64,000 nt of DNA from assembly GCF_000758625.1 (NCBI RefSeq), contig NZ_CP009283.1, positions 1,871,501-1,935,500 on the forward strand. The letters are read 5' to 3'. The position numbers and the translations under genes are program-made. The notes beneath the pieces were generated by a model. It was not told the DNA's origin and did no database searches. It saw nothing but the letters and a program-made list of their open reading frames with translations. Within the stretch, counting starts at the first letter, position 1. Every line of letters begins with the position of its first letter. Positions 54,428-63,851 of the stretch are shown one piece after another. The DNA is from Paenibacillus sp. FSL R7-0273 (GTDB taxonomy: Bacteria; Bacillota; Bacilli; Paenibacillales; Paenibacillaceae).

Positions 54428-55224
54428 GGAGCCGAAATATACTTATCGTTGATGATGAACCGAAATCAAGAGAAGGCTTAAAAAAGATGCTGGGGGTGTG
54501 GTCCGCCGGCCAGTTTGAGGTGCTCACCGCCAGCAATGGAGTGGACGCGCTGCAGATCCTGGAGCAGATTCCGGTCGAGCTGATGATAACCGATATCCGC
54601 ATGCCGGAAATCACCGGTCTTGCCCTGGTCAGCCAGTTGCGGGAAAAAGGAATCCGGTCCCAGCCATCCGTTATTCTTATTTCCGGTCATGCCCAGTTCG
54701 AGTACGCCCAGCAGGCGATTCATCTGTCGGTAGTGGACTATTTGCTTAAGCCTGTCAGCCGGGACAAGCTGGTGGAATCGGTGGAGAAAGCGCTTAAGGC
54801 AGGCGAGGAACAGGAGCATCTGCTCTTCATGCGGAAGACCGCCGATCCGCAGCTGCTGGCTGTGAGGAATGAGGAGGCCGCCTTAAGCGACCCGGTCCGC
54901 CAGGCCATCCAATACGTGGAAATGCATATAGAGGAGGCAATCAGCCTGCAGGAGGTTGCCGGGCTTGTGCATCTGAACAGCAGCTATTTCAGTGCGCTTT
55001 TTAAAGAGCAGTGCCAGATGAATTTCAGCGAATATGTCACCCGCAGGAAAATGCAGAAGGCCAAAGAAATGCTGCTGCGGACCAATCTGCCTATAGCCGA
55101 AATTGCCGGCCGTACCGGCTATCAGGCTGTAAAATATTTTAATAAGCTGTTCAAAGAGCATGAAGGCATGAGTCCGGGGCAATACCGGTCTATGAGGAAT
55201 GAGACGAAAGCGGAAGTCCGTTAA
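54424..55224 (+). CDS. YesN-type response regulator (REC-AraC)
   Basis: 266 residues: receiver domain (1-125) with Asp57 (LMITDIRMPEITGL) and Lys in YLLKPVSRDKL; AraC-type DNA-binding domain (about 160-262; LQEVAGLVHLNSSYFSALFK and IAEIAGRTGYQAVKYFNKLF). It probably activates the sugar transporter genes downstream when phosphorylated by the kinase. The gene end overlaps an in-frame upstream extension of the next ORF. Confidence 0.95.
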   Translation: MRSRNILIVDDEPKSREGLKKMLGVWSAGQFEVLTASNGVDALQILEQIPVELMITDIRMPEITGLALVSQLREKGIRSQPSVILISGHAQFEYAQQAIHLSVVDYLLKPVSRDKLVESVEKALKAGEEQEHLLFMRKTADPQLLAVRNEEAALSDPVRQAIQYVEMHIEEAISLQEVAGLVHLNSSYFSALFKEQCQMNFSEYVTRRKMQKAKEMLLRTNLPIAEIAGRTGYQAVKYFNKLFKEHEGMSPGQYRSMRNETKAEVR

Positions 55225-55252
55225 GTTTAAAAATCGCCGGGAGGGGATTCCA

Positions 55253-56560
55253 ACGAAAAGAACGGGATTATATGCTGGCCTTCTCCTGGCCCTGCTGCTG
55301 GCTGTGACGGCCTGCGGCGGGAGCGGCAGAGATAACGGAGACGGCGGCGAAGGCAGCGGTGAAAAAATCACCCTCAAAATGATGCATTCCTGGCCGGACA
55401 GCAGCAAGTCAGCGCAGAACAAAATGGTTAAGGATATTATCAGCGAGTTTGAAAAAGCCAATCCGAACATTACCGTTAAGACGGAGGCGCTGGAGACCGA
55501 GCAGTACAAGAGTAAGCTTACTGTGCTGGCTGCGTCCAATGATCTGCCGGACATCGGGTTCACCTGGGCGGCCGGGTCCATGGATCCTTATGTTAAGGGT
55601 AACAAATTTGCGGCGCTGGACGATCTTTTAAAGACAGAGCTGAACGGCAAGTTTGTAGCCGGCACGACGGAAGCCTATTCTTTTGACGGGAAAACGTATG
55701 CTCTTCCGGTGGAACTGAACATTGTTCCGGTCTATTATAACAAAGCCATTTTTGCACAATACAGCTTGCGGACTCCCCGGACGCTGGATGAGCTGAAGAC
55801 GATTATCCGTATTTTGGATTATAACGGAGTTACTCCGGTTACCCTAGGCGGCAAGGAAGGCTGGCCGTCCTCCTTCTGGTATATGTATCTGGCTGATCGG
55901 ATCGGCGGGCCTGATCTGCTGGATAAGGCAGTTGCAAATCAGGACTTTACGGACCCGTCTCTCCTTGAAGCCGCCAAAGCGGTGCAGGAGCTGGTTAATC
56001 TGGGCGCCTTTGTCAAAGGCTATAACGGTTTGTCCAATGATGAAGCCAAAGTCCAGTTTCTGAACGGGGGAGCGGCCATGTTCGCTACAGGGACCTGGGA
56101 GCTGCCGGACTATACGACTACTGCAGGCATCCCGCAGGAATTCAAGGACAACATTGGATACTTCAAGTTTCCGGCTGTGGCTGGCGGGAAAGGAACTGTC
56201 GATGACTGGGTGGGCGGTCCGGGGACCGGCCTGTTCGTATCGCGGAATTCCGCTCATGCAGCGGAGGCTAAGCGCTTTGTCAGCTTTTTCGTTGAAAAGT
56301 GGGGCGAGCATTCCGTGGTCGATGCGGGAGTCATCCCGGCCACCAGAGTAGATACGGCATCCATCAGGCTGCCGCGCCTGTTTATTGACCTGCTGGACGA
56401 GCTCAATAAAGCCCGTAAAGTAACGCTGTATCTGGATACGCAAATGAAGCCGGGCGCTTCCGGCATACACATTAACCAGATCCAGGCCCTGTTTGGTAAA
56501 GCGGTAACGCCGGAGGAATTCATCAGGAAGCAGGATGCCGCCCTTAAGACGGATAAGTAG
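55253..56560 (+). CDS. Sugar-binding lipoprotein in a YesMN operon; unusual start
   Basis: With a start at 55253 the protein has 435 residues and an ordinary signal peptide and lipobox (GLYAGLLLALLLAVTAC, Cys21). That codon is ACG, yet it lies 8 bp after a perfect GGGAGGGG (55239-55246). No ATG, GTG or TTG is in frame near that site; the nearest is ATG 55199, inside the response regulator, which would give an over-long basic leader (Cys39). The mature part is a family-1 solute-binding protein (EKITLKMMHSWPDSSKSAQN; MFATGTWELPDYTT). It may deliver a sugar or act as co-receptor for the kinase. The operon has no permease. Confidence 0.75.
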   Translation, partial: TKRTGLYAGLLLALLLAVTACGGSGRDNGDGGEGSGEKITLKMMHSWPDSSKSAQNKMVKDIISEFEKANPNITVKTEALETEQYKSKLTVLAASNDLPDIGFTWAAGSMDPYVKGNKFAALDDLLKTELNGKFVAGTTEAYSFDGKTYALPVELNIVPVYYNKAIFAQYSLRTPRTLDELKTIIRILDYNGVTPVTLGGKEGWPSSFWYMYLADRIGGPDLLDKAVANQDFTDPSLLEAAKAVQELVNLGAFVKGYNGLSNDEAKVQFLNGGAAMFATGTWELPDYTTTAGIPQEFKDNIGYFKFPAVAGGKGTVDDWVGGPGTGLFVSRNSAHAAEAKRFVSFFVEKWGEHSVVDAGVIPATRVDTASIRLPRLFIDLLDELNKARKVTLYLDTQMKPGASGIHINQIQALFGKAVTPEEFIRKQDAALKTDK

Positions 56561-56585
56561 CACAAGGAATAGAGCGGGACAGGAA

Positions 56586-56616
56586 GACGCCGGGGATGAT
56601 CCCTGGTGTCTTTTTG
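56586..56616 (+). terminator. Rho-independent terminator
   Basis: GACGCCGGGG pairs with CCCTGGTGTC (G-T pairs) around GATGAT-like loop and is followed by TTTTT. It ends the kinase-regulator-lipoprotein operon. Confidence 0.85.
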
Positions 56617-56754
56617 GCCTCCCGGGGCAGCTGTACCCAAAAATAGTGGAAGTTTTCCCAATCCCAGGTTCCTTATGGGGAAGCATAATCAGCTATATAA
56701 TTATGTATGCGGTTACATAAAAACCGCAGGCTTAAACAAAAGGGGAGGCAAAGT

Positions 56755-58167
56755 ATGAAAAGTTTGAAACGTGTGTTTACAGGGATTTCTGCACTGCTGG
56801 TGATGTCTACTGCTCTTGCGGCGTGCGGCGGCAACTCTAATTCAGGCTCAAACTCATCCGGCTCTGAAGCAAGTCCGGCAGCGTCAGTTGCTGCATCCGA
56901 GGCTCCGGCCAAAGGGGGCGGCGAAAAGGTGACGATCAATCTCTGGAGCTTCACCGATGAGATTCCGAACATGACCAAGAAGTACCTGGAGACCCACCTG
57001 GACGCCAATGTGGAATTTAAAACGACGGTGATTGCAACGACCGACGGCGCTTACCAGCCTGCACTTGACCAGGCCCTGGCGGCCGGCGGAAAGGATGCAC
57101 CGGATATTTTTGCGGCTGAAGCGGCCTTCGTGCTCAAATACACGCAAGGTGACGCTTCCACCTATGCAGCTAACTATGCAGACCTCGGGCTTGATGACCA
57201 GATGGTTAAGGATGCGGGCATTGCCCAATATTCGATTGATATCGGCAGCAAGGACGGCCAGCTGAAGGGCCTCGGCTACCAGGCGACAGGGGGAGCTTTT
57301 ATCTACCGCCGCTCGATTGCCAAGGATGTGTTTGGAACTGATGATCCGGCAACTATCAAAGGTGAAGTCGGACCCGGCTGGGAGAAATTCTATGAAGCCG
57401 CAGCGAAGCTGAAGGCCAAAGGCTACGGCATCGTTTCCGGTGACGGGGATATCTGGCACGCCATCGAGAACAGCTCGGAAAAGGGCTGGATTGTTGACGG
57501 CAAGCTGCATATCGATCCGAAGCGCGAGGAGTTCCTCGATCTCTCCAAGAAGCTGAAGGATAACGGGTACCACAATGATACGACTGACTGGACGGAAGCC
57601 TGGTATGCGGATATGTCCGGCGCCGGCGCCCAGCCTGTATTCGGATTCTTCGGCCCGGCATGGCTCATTAACTATGTAATGAACGGCCAGGTGAAGGACA
57701 CGAACGGCGACTGGGCCGTGACTGAATCACCGACAGGCTTCTTCTGGGGAGGCACCTGGCTCCTTGCCAGCCAGGAAGCTGCCAAGGACGAGGCCAAGAA
57801 GCAGGCTGCTGCGGACTTTATCAAATGGGTAACACTCGACACCTCCGAAACGGGCCTCCAGTATTACTGGGCTAACGGAACGATGAAAGAGGGCGAGCAG
57901 GGTACCAAGGACAGCGTGGCTTCCTCTGTGGTAATGGCGAGCTCTAACGGTGAAGTGCCGCTGCTCGGCGGACAGAACATGTTCGACGTATTTGTTCCGG
58001 CCAACGCCAATGCTTCAGGCAAGAACCTGACCCAGTATGACGAAACGATTAACCGGCTGTGGCGTGACCAGGTCCGTGAATATACTGCAGGCAACAAAGA
58101 CCGCGATAAAGCGATCGAAACGTTCAAGCAGCAGGTCAAGGACCAGCTCGGCATTGACAGCGAATAA
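56755..58167 (+). CDS. ABC transporter sugar-binding lipoprotein
   Basis: 470 residues from ATG 56755, preceded by GGGGAGG; the in-frame ATG at 56707 lies 5 bp after a TATAAT box (56696-56701) and is rejected. The lipobox is STALAAC (Cys24), then a Ser/Asn/Ala-rich linker and a family-1 solute-binding fold (VTINLWSFTDEIPNMTKKYL). It is first of a three-gene operon with two permeases. Confidence 0.93.
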   Translation: MKSLKRVFTGISALLVMSTALAACGGNSNSGSNSSGSEASPAASVAASEAPAKGGGEKVTINLWSFTDEIPNMTKKYLETHLDANVEFKTTVIATTDGAYQPALDQALAAGGKDAPDIFAAEAAFVLKYTQGDASTYAANYADLGLDDQMVKDAGIAQYSIDIGSKDGQLKGLGYQATGGAFIYRRSIAKDVFGTDDPATIKGEVGPGWEKFYEAAAKLKAKGYGIVSGDGDIWHAIENSSEKGWIVDGKLHIDPKREEFLDLSKKLKDNGYHNDTTDWTEAWYADMSGAGAQPVFGFFGPAWLINYVMNGQVKDTNGDWAVTESPTGFFWGGTWLLASQEAAKDEAKKQAAADFIKWVTLDTSETGLQYYWANGTMKEGEQGTKDSVASSVVMASSNGEVPLLGGQNMFDVFVPANANASGKNLTQYDETINRLWRDQVREYTAGNKDRDKAIETFKQQVKDQLGIDSE

Positions 58168-58180
58168 GAAGAAGACAGTA

Positions 58181-58206
58181 AAGGGGCGGGGAATATCCCG
58201 TCCCTT
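58181..58206 (+). terminator. Hairpin between binding-protein and permease genes
   Basis: AAGGGGCGGG pairs with CCCGTCCCTT (one G-T pair) around a short AT loop. It has no long T-run; it probably stabilises the lipoprotein mRNA or attenuates read-through. Confidence 0.6.
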
Positions 58207-58227
58207 CATATAACAAGGGGTGAGATC

Positions 58228-59199
58228 ATGCGCCGCAAAGGTGTGAATTACGCAAAATTCGGCTACATCTTCACGTTTCCGTTTGTCCTGGCCTTTCTGA
58301 TTTTTTCGTTATATCCCATTCTTTACACCGCAGTCATCGGATTTACAGATATGCAGGGGCTGATACCCAAACCGGTTCATATACTGGATAACCCTTTTCA
58401 AAACTTTAAGGATTTGCTGTTCGATAACGTCTCCTTCAGAAAATCTCTGATCAACACCGGACTGCTCTGGATCGTCAACTTTATCCCTCAGATTGCTCTT
58501 GCGCTTTTGCTCACGGCATGGTTCACGAACAAGCGCCTCAACATAAAGGGACAAGGAGCATTTAAAGTGCTGCTGTACATGCCCAATATCATCACCGCGG
58601 GTACAATTGCCGTATTGTTCAGCACTTTGTTTGCCTATCCGATGGGTCCCATGAACAGCCTGGTTGAACTGATGGGCTGGTCTGATGCACCAATCTTCTT
58701 CCTGCAGGACAAGACAACAGCACGCGGCATCGTGGCGTTCATCCAATTCTGGATGTGGTACGGCAACACGATGATTATTCTGGTCGCCGGCGTGATGGGT
58801 ATCAATCCTGCTCTTTTCGAGTCTGCGGCAATTGACGGTGCGAACGGTGTGCAGACCTTTTTCCGGATTACACTGCCGAGCCTGCGGACCATTCTGCTGT
58901 TCACGCTCATTACCTCAATGATCGGCGGTCTGACGATGTTCGATATCCCGCAGCTGTTCCTGGCAGGCGGACCGGATGACTCCACGCTTACTACGTCCAT
59001 GTTCATTTACGGGCAGGCGTTCAAGGGAAGCTATATGTATAACCGCGCTGCGGCGGCAAGCATGATCATGTTTGTAATTGCAGCCATTTTGTCGGGGCTT
59101 GTGTTCTATCTGATGCGTGACCGCGATGCGCAGAAGCTGAAGAAAGCGGAAAAAATGTACCGGAAATCAGCCAAAGCAGCTGCTGCGAGGGAGGCATAG
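58228..59199 (+). CDS. CUT1-family sugar ABC transporter permease
   Basis: 323 residues; AAGGGGTGAG precedes ATG 58228. Six helices; EAA loop LFESAAIDGANGVQTFFRIT. A charged C-terminal tail (RDAQKLKKAEKMYRKSAKAA) is longer than in its relatives at 33800 and 40532. It pairs with the next gene. Confidence 0.94.
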   Translation: MRRKGVNYAKFGYIFTFPFVLAFLIFSLYPILYTAVIGFTDMQGLIPKPVHILDNPFQNFKDLLFDNVSFRKSLINTGLLWIVNFIPQIALALLLTAWFTNKRLNIKGQGAFKVLLYMPNIITAGTIAVLFSTLFAYPMGPMNSLVELMGWSDAPIFFLQDKTTARGIVAFIQFWMWYGNTMIILVAGVMGINPALFESAAIDGANGVQTFFRITLPSLRTILLFTLITSMIGGLTMFDIPQLFLAGGPDDSTLTTSMFIYGQAFKGSYMYNRAAAASMIMFVIAAILSGLVFYLMRDRDAQKLKKAEKMYRKSAKAAAAREA

Positions 59200-59202
59200 C
59201 AT

Positions 59203-60057
59203 ATGGACCATAATCATTCAAGCGGAGCTGTTACCCGGAAGATCAACAAGACGATTATTTATGTGGTCTGTATCTTTTTGGCGGTGCTCAGCATCCTCCC
59301 GTTCTGGATCATGTTTGTTAACGCAACCCGGTCTACAGCGGAAATTCAGAGCGGCCTGTCCCTGATTCCGTCCACCCATATGATGAACAATCTGCGGGTG
59401 CTGCTGGACAAGAGCTTTGATCCGGTGCAGGGCTTTCTGAATTCCTTTATCATCTCCAGCTCGGCGACGGTTCTGACCGTCTACTTCTCGTCACTTGCGG
59501 CGTACGGGCTTGTCACCTATGACTGGAAGCTGCGCAAGCCGTTCTTTACCTTTATCCTGTGCGTGATGATGATTCCTTCCCAGGCAAGTGCGATCGGGTT
59601 CTATCAGTTTATGTATAAAATCCACTGGACCAACAGCTTCCTTCCGCTGATCCTGCCTGCGATTGCCGCACCGGCGGTGGTGTTCTTCATGCGCCAGTAC
59701 CTGCTCGCGACCTTGTCGCTGGAGATTGTGGAGGCTGCACGCGTCGACGGGTCCGGCGAATTCAAAACCTTTAACCGGATCATCCTGCCCTTAATGATGC
59801 CGGCGGTGGCGACCCAGGCGATCTTTGCCTTTGTGGCTAACTGGAACAACCTGTTCATGCCGCTCATCCTCCTGACCCAGAAGGAAAAATATACGATGCC
59901 GGTCATGGTGAGCCTGCTGCGCGGCGATATTTACAAAACGGAGTTCGGCTCGATCTATATGGGCCTGGCGCTGACAGCCCTGCCGCTGTTTGTGGTGTAT
60001 TTCCTGTTATCCAGGTATATCATTGCCGGTGTAGCGCTGGGTGGCGTGAAGGAATAA
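59203..60057 (+). CDS. CUT1-family sugar ABC transporter permease
   Basis: 284 residues, six helices, EAA loop IVEAARVDGSGEFKTFNRII, and C-terminal AGVALGGVKE. It starts 3 bp after its partner and ends the operon. As in the other two transporter sets here, the ATPase must come from elsewhere. Confidence 0.94.
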   Translation: MDHNHSSGAVTRKINKTIIYVVCIFLAVLSILPFWIMFVNATRSTAEIQSGLSLIPSTHMMNNLRVLLDKSFDPVQGFLNSFIISSSATVLTVYFSSLAAYGLVTYDWKLRKPFFTFILCVMMIPSQASAIGFYQFMYKIHWTNSFLPLILPAIAAPAVVFFMRQYLLATLSLEIVEAARVDGSGEFKTFNRIILPLMMPAVATQAIFAFVANWNNLFMPLILLTQKEKYTMPVMVSLLRGDIYKTEFGSIYMGLALTALPLFVVYFLLSRYIIAGVALGGVKE

Positions 60058-60093
60058 GCTGCCGCTGCACAATCATACTTATGGAGCTTCTGA

Positions 60094-60126
60094 AACCTGT
60101 TGAATTCGTTCAGCAGGTTTTTTTAT
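60094..60126 (+). terminator. Rho-independent terminator
   Basis: AACCTGTTGAA pairs with TTCAGCAGGTT (one mismatch or G-T pair) around a 4-nt loop, followed by a long T-run. Confidence 0.9.
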
Positions 60127-60130
60127 TTTG

Positions 60131-60160
60131 TTGACACCTTCCCCGGAGAAGTCGTATGGT
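60131..60160 (+). promoter_or_regulatory. Probable sigma-A promoter of the second YesMN pair
   Basis: Perfect TTGACA (60131-60136), 18-bp spacer, TATGGT (60155-60160), directly after a terminator. This also rules out translation of the kinase from the TTG at 60100. Confidence 0.7.
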
Positions 60161-60225
60161 ACAGAAAATATAGTCTGTGCTTGGCAGGCATATGGACTAC
60201 GGGGGTGCGGGAAGGGGCGTCGCGT

Positions 60226-62058
60226 ATGCGAAGAGTTTCGGCGTGGGCAGGTCTGATTTGGGGGAGGCTCAGCGGCTTATTTTACAGGATCTCCATCAAG
60301 CAGCGGGTACTGCTCTCGTTTCTAGTCTTGATAACGCTGTCAATTACGGCCATGGGGATACTGACCTACCGGATTGCCGGGAAGGAAATTCAGAATAACG
60401 CTTTTGATAACAGCAGGGAGACTGTGGACAAGACGCTGCAGCTGCTGGATTACCGGCTAAATGATGTGGCGATGTCGGTACAATCCCTGATGCTGAGTGA
60501 TGCCTACAGGAAAATGATGCTGGATGTACAGGCACACGATGTATCGAATTACTATGTGCGCCTCTCGGAGCTGCAGTATGTGCTGTCCCAGGTCACCTTT
60601 AATGAGCCGATGATCGAGAATGTCCTGATTGCCACGCCGATCGGTGATTTTTATTCTACAACCCAGGCGCGGACGCAGGATCATTCCTTCTACGGCTCCG
60701 AGCTGTATGACAACAGCAGAAAAAGCCCCGGCGGCTATTGGGCAAAAGGCCATTACGACCGGCTGTTTACAGGCAGCCAGCGCGTGGTCTCCTTTGTGGT
60801 GCGGGGAATTTATGACTACACTCCGGTGACCAACGTGTTCATCGTAGTCAATATAAGGGAGAACAGGCTTGCTTCGCTGCTGGGTCAGAATACCGCTGGT
60901 AACGAGCGGCAGTACATGCTGCTGAATACGGAAGGTGATGAGGTGGTCCTAAGCGGCCTGAGCCGTCAGCCGAGCCGGAACTTTCTGCCGGACAGCCCGG
61001 CAGGCGGTGAGGGGAATTTCTTTTATACCTTCGGCGGTGAGGAGTATCTGATTAATTATAAGCGTTCAAGCGCTGCACCGGATTGGACGCTGGCGGGACT
61101 GCAGTCCAAGGACCAGCTGCTGGGCCAGCTCAAGGGCATTCAGCGGACCATTGTCCTGGTCATTCTGATTTTTCTGCTGACGGCGTGGTTCTTCTCCAAC
61201 AAGCTGACGGCAGCTTTGCTGGGACCGCTGTTCAAATTGAGCAGACTAATGCGCCGGGTGGAGGAGAATCAGCTGGGCGTAACGTTTGAGAGCAGGTATC
61301 AGGATGAGATTGCCCAGGTCGGCTTCCAGTTTAACCGGATGATGGCCGAAATCAAGGCGCTGATCCAGGATGTGCGCAAGAACGAAGAGGGCAAGCGGCA
61401 TGCGGAGATCCGGGCGCTGACTGCGCAGATGGAGCCTCACTTTTTATACAACACGCTTAATACGATCTACTGCAAATCGGTCATGGAGGAAAATGAGGAT
61501 GTCAACGAGATGATCCTGTCCCTGTCGCAGATGTTCCAGCTGGGGCTCGGCGGCGGCAGGGATCTGATCCCGCTAGAGGATGAGCTGTCGCATGTACAGC
61601 AGTACTGCGCGATTCAGCAGAAATGCTATGAGGACCTGTTCGACTACCGTGTCTTTATTGAGGATGAAGAAGTAATGAAAGTGCCCATCCCGAAAATTCT
61701 GCTGCAGCCGGTTGTCGAGAACTGCATCCAGCACGGCTTTGCCGACCGCCGGAGCGGCGGGGTGATTACGGTAAGCATTAAGCTGGAACAGGCGCTGCTG
61801 CATATTGCGGTTGAGGATAACGGCAAAGGAATGGACGCAGTGAAGGTGGAGCAGGGAATGGCCGGAAGGGAATATTCCAAAAAAGGCTATGCGCTGGTAA
61901 ACATCAGGCACCGGCTTCAGCTCTATTACGGTGATGCAGCCAGAATGGAGCTTTCAGGCGTTGCGGGTGAGGGCTCACGCACCGATCTGTGGATACCGCT
62001 CAGCCCGCTGAGAGAAGAGGGAGGCAGCTATGGACTACCGGCAGACCAGAGCAGTTAA
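60226..62058 (+). CDS. YesM-type sensor histidine kinase
   Basis: 610 residues from ATG 60226, with GGAAGGGGC upstream. Membrane helix at about 25-45 (RVLLSFLVLITLSITAMGIL), extracellular sensor domain (about 50-290), second helix (TIVLVILIFLLTAWFFSN), HAMP, phospho-His405 (ALTAQMEPHFLYNTLNTIYC) and ATPase domain (ILLQPVVENCIQHGF; VEDNGKGMD; GYALVNIRHRLQLYYG). Its 3' end overlaps the regulator gene by 29 bp. It probably senses a sugar or a cell-wall or plant-derived glycan. Confidence 0.94.
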   Translation: MRRVSAWAGLIWGRLSGLFYRISIKQRVLLSFLVLITLSITAMGILTYRIAGKEIQNNAFDNSRETVDKTLQLLDYRLNDVAMSVQSLMLSDAYRKMMLDVQAHDVSNYYVRLSELQYVLSQVTFNEPMIENVLIATPIGDFYSTTQARTQDHSFYGSELYDNSRKSPGGYWAKGHYDRLFTGSQRVVSFVVRGIYDYTPVTNVFIVVNIRENRLASLLGQNTAGNERQYMLLNTEGDEVVLSGLSRQPSRNFLPDSPAGGEGNFFYTFGGEEYLINYKRSSAAPDWTLAGLQSKDQLLGQLKGIQRTIVLVILIFLLTAWFFSNKLTAALLGPLFKLSRLMRRVEENQLGVTFESRYQDEIAQVGFQFNRMMAEIKALIQDVRKNEEGKRHAEIRALTAQMEPHFLYNTLNTIYCKSVMEENEDVNEMILSLSQMFQLGLGGGRDLIPLEDELSHVQQYCAIQQKCYEDLFDYRVFIEDEEVMKVPIPKILLQPVVENCIQHGFADRRSGGVITVSIKLEQALLHIAVEDNGKGMDAVKVEQGMAGREYSKKGYALVNIRHRLQLYYGDAARMELSGVAGEGSRTDLWIPLSPLREEGGSYGLPADQSS

Positions 62059-63658
62059 ATTATGCATTATCGACGATATCAAAAGCGTTGTGGAAATGAT
62101 CGCCCGCAAGCCGCAGTGGGAGGAGCACGGGATCGAGGTGGCCGGGACAGCACTCGACGGCGAGGAGGGGCTGGAGATGATCCGCAGCCGGCGGCCGGAT
62201 ATTGTGCTTACGGACATCAGGATGCCGCGGATGGACGGGCTGGAGATGACCCGGGCGATCCTGCAGTTTGCCCCGGCCTGCAAAATTATCATCCTAAGCG
62301 CCTATTCAGAATTTGCTTATGCACAGCAGGCGATCCGGCTGGGGGCGATGGATTTTGTCAAAAAGCCCTTTGCAATCGATGAGATCGTGAACGTCGTGCT
62401 CAAGGCCAAGGAGCAGTGCCTGCAGGAGCGGGTGGAGCAGGAGCGGATCCAGGCGATGGAGCTCCGGATCAAGGAGAGCCTGCCGGTGCTGCGCCAGGAA
62501 TATCTGACCTTTCTGATGCAGCATCAGACCGCAGAGCACAGCTCCCATTCACGCTGGGAGTATCTCGGCATCCCGCTTGCGCAGCATGATTTCGCGGTGT
62601 TTATCGCAGAGATCGATGATTTTGCTGAGAAGTACTACCGCCAGCCGGTGCAGGAAATCGAGCTGATCCGGTTCAGTCTGCAGAATATCCTGGAGGAGAC
62701 CGTTGCCGAGTGGACGAAGGGCGTTGTATTCCGGGAGGCGGCGAGCCGCTATGTGTGCATCCTCAATACGGATGACCCGGGGATTGCCGGGCAGATTGCA
62801 GAAGCCTGCTGTGCCAATGTCAGCCGGTATTCCCGCAGCACCCTTTCGGTAGGGGTGGGACTCTGTGTCCCGACGATCCATGGGCTGGCGGATTCCTACA
62901 GCCAGGCGCTAAGCGCGCTGGCCTATCACTTTTATACGGACGGGAATGCGGTGTACAGCTATGCCAACATCGTCCATAAGCCGCAGGCGGTGAACAGCTA
63001 CTCCGCCGCCGCCGAGCAGGATTTCCTGTTTGCGCTGCGTTCCGGCAATGAAGACAGGAGCCGGCTTATTTTGCAGAATATTTTTGGGGAGCTGCTGCAG
63101 CTGAGCCCGCTGCCTGCCCCGCAGTATGTGGAGAGCATCGGCTATGAGCTGGCGTTCAAAATCTGCCGGGTCATGCTGGAGCTGTTCCCGCATGAAAAGG
63201 TGCAGGTGCTCGAGCAGCAGGTAAACAGGCTGAAGAGCCGCATGCATCCGCAGCTGCATGAGATCCGCCTGCTGCTTGAGGAGCTGTGTGCGCAGAGCTG
63301 CCGCTGGATCGAGGAGGAGCGCTCTACCGAATCCAGCCGCATCATTTACCAGGCCAAAGCGTACATCTGTGCCAATCTGCATACCAGCCTGACGCTGGAG
63401 CAGGTAGCCAGGCAGATCAATCTCAGCCAGGGTTATTTCTCTAACCTGTTCAAGAAGGTGACGGGCATTTCCTTTCAGCATTTTGTAATGCACGAGAAGA
63501 TGGAACGGGCCAAGGCGATGCTGATTGAAGGCCTGCAGGTGCAGGAGATCGCCATGGAGCTCGGGTATGAGCACCGGCGTTATTTCAGTGAGGTGTTCAA
63601 GAAATACACCGATATGACTCCTTCGGAGTTCAAAATCTATTATCAGGGCAAGGCCTGA
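62030..63658 (+). CDS. YesN-type response regulator (REC-AraC, long form)
   Basis: 542 residues, twice the length of the regulator at 54424. Receiver domain (about 8-130) with Asp62 (IVLTDIRMPRMDGL) and Lys in DFVKKPFAIDEI; a middle region (about 140-430) with no clear motif, typical of the long YesN group; C-terminal AraC-type HTH (LEQVARQINLSQGYFSNLFK; VQEIAMELGYEHRRYFSEVF). GGGAGG precedes ATG 62030. It is likely to control the lipoprotein gene that follows. Confidence 0.95.
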   Translation: MDYRQTRAVKLCIIDDIKSVVEMIARKPQWEEHGIEVAGTALDGEEGLEMIRSRRPDIVLTDIRMPRMDGLEMTRAILQFAPACKIIILSAYSEFAYAQQAIRLGAMDFVKKPFAIDEIVNVVLKAKEQCLQERVEQERIQAMELRIKESLPVLRQEYLTFLMQHQTAEHSSHSRWEYLGIPLAQHDFAVFIAEIDDFAEKYYRQPVQEIELIRFSLQNILEETVAEWTKGVVFREAASRYVCILNTDDPGIAGQIAEACCANVSRYSRSTLSVGVGLCVPTIHGLADSYSQALSALAYHFYTDGNAVYSYANIVHKPQAVNSYSAAAEQDFLFALRSGNEDRSRLILQNIFGELLQLSPLPAPQYVESIGYELAFKICRVMLELFPHEKVQVLEQQVNRLKSRMHPQLHEIRLLLEELCAQSCRWIEEERSTESSRIIYQAKAYICANLHTSLTLEQVARQINLSQGYFSNLFKKVTGISFQHFVMHEKMERAKAMLIEGLQVQEIAMELGYEHRRYFSEVFKKYTDMTPSEFKIYYQGKA

Positions 63659-63851
63659 TTACGGCGATAGCGCCTGCAATTCTACGGGGATGAACGAGCT
63701 GCTGCAGGGCAGGAAGTTCATTCCCGTTCGCTATTGTTCAGCAGAAACCTGCCCTTAATGTGGGTTTACCCGCATTATGCGAAGAAGCGGACTGCCCTAT
63801 AATTTAGGTGTAAGGCAACCACAGGTTGGACCATATAAGGGGGTTATCAGA

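Noticed and set aside
60100..60225. 42-codon extension of the second kinase from TTG 60100
   Set aside because: It overlaps a terminator and a TTGACA/TATGGT promoter; ATG 60226 has its own ribosome site.
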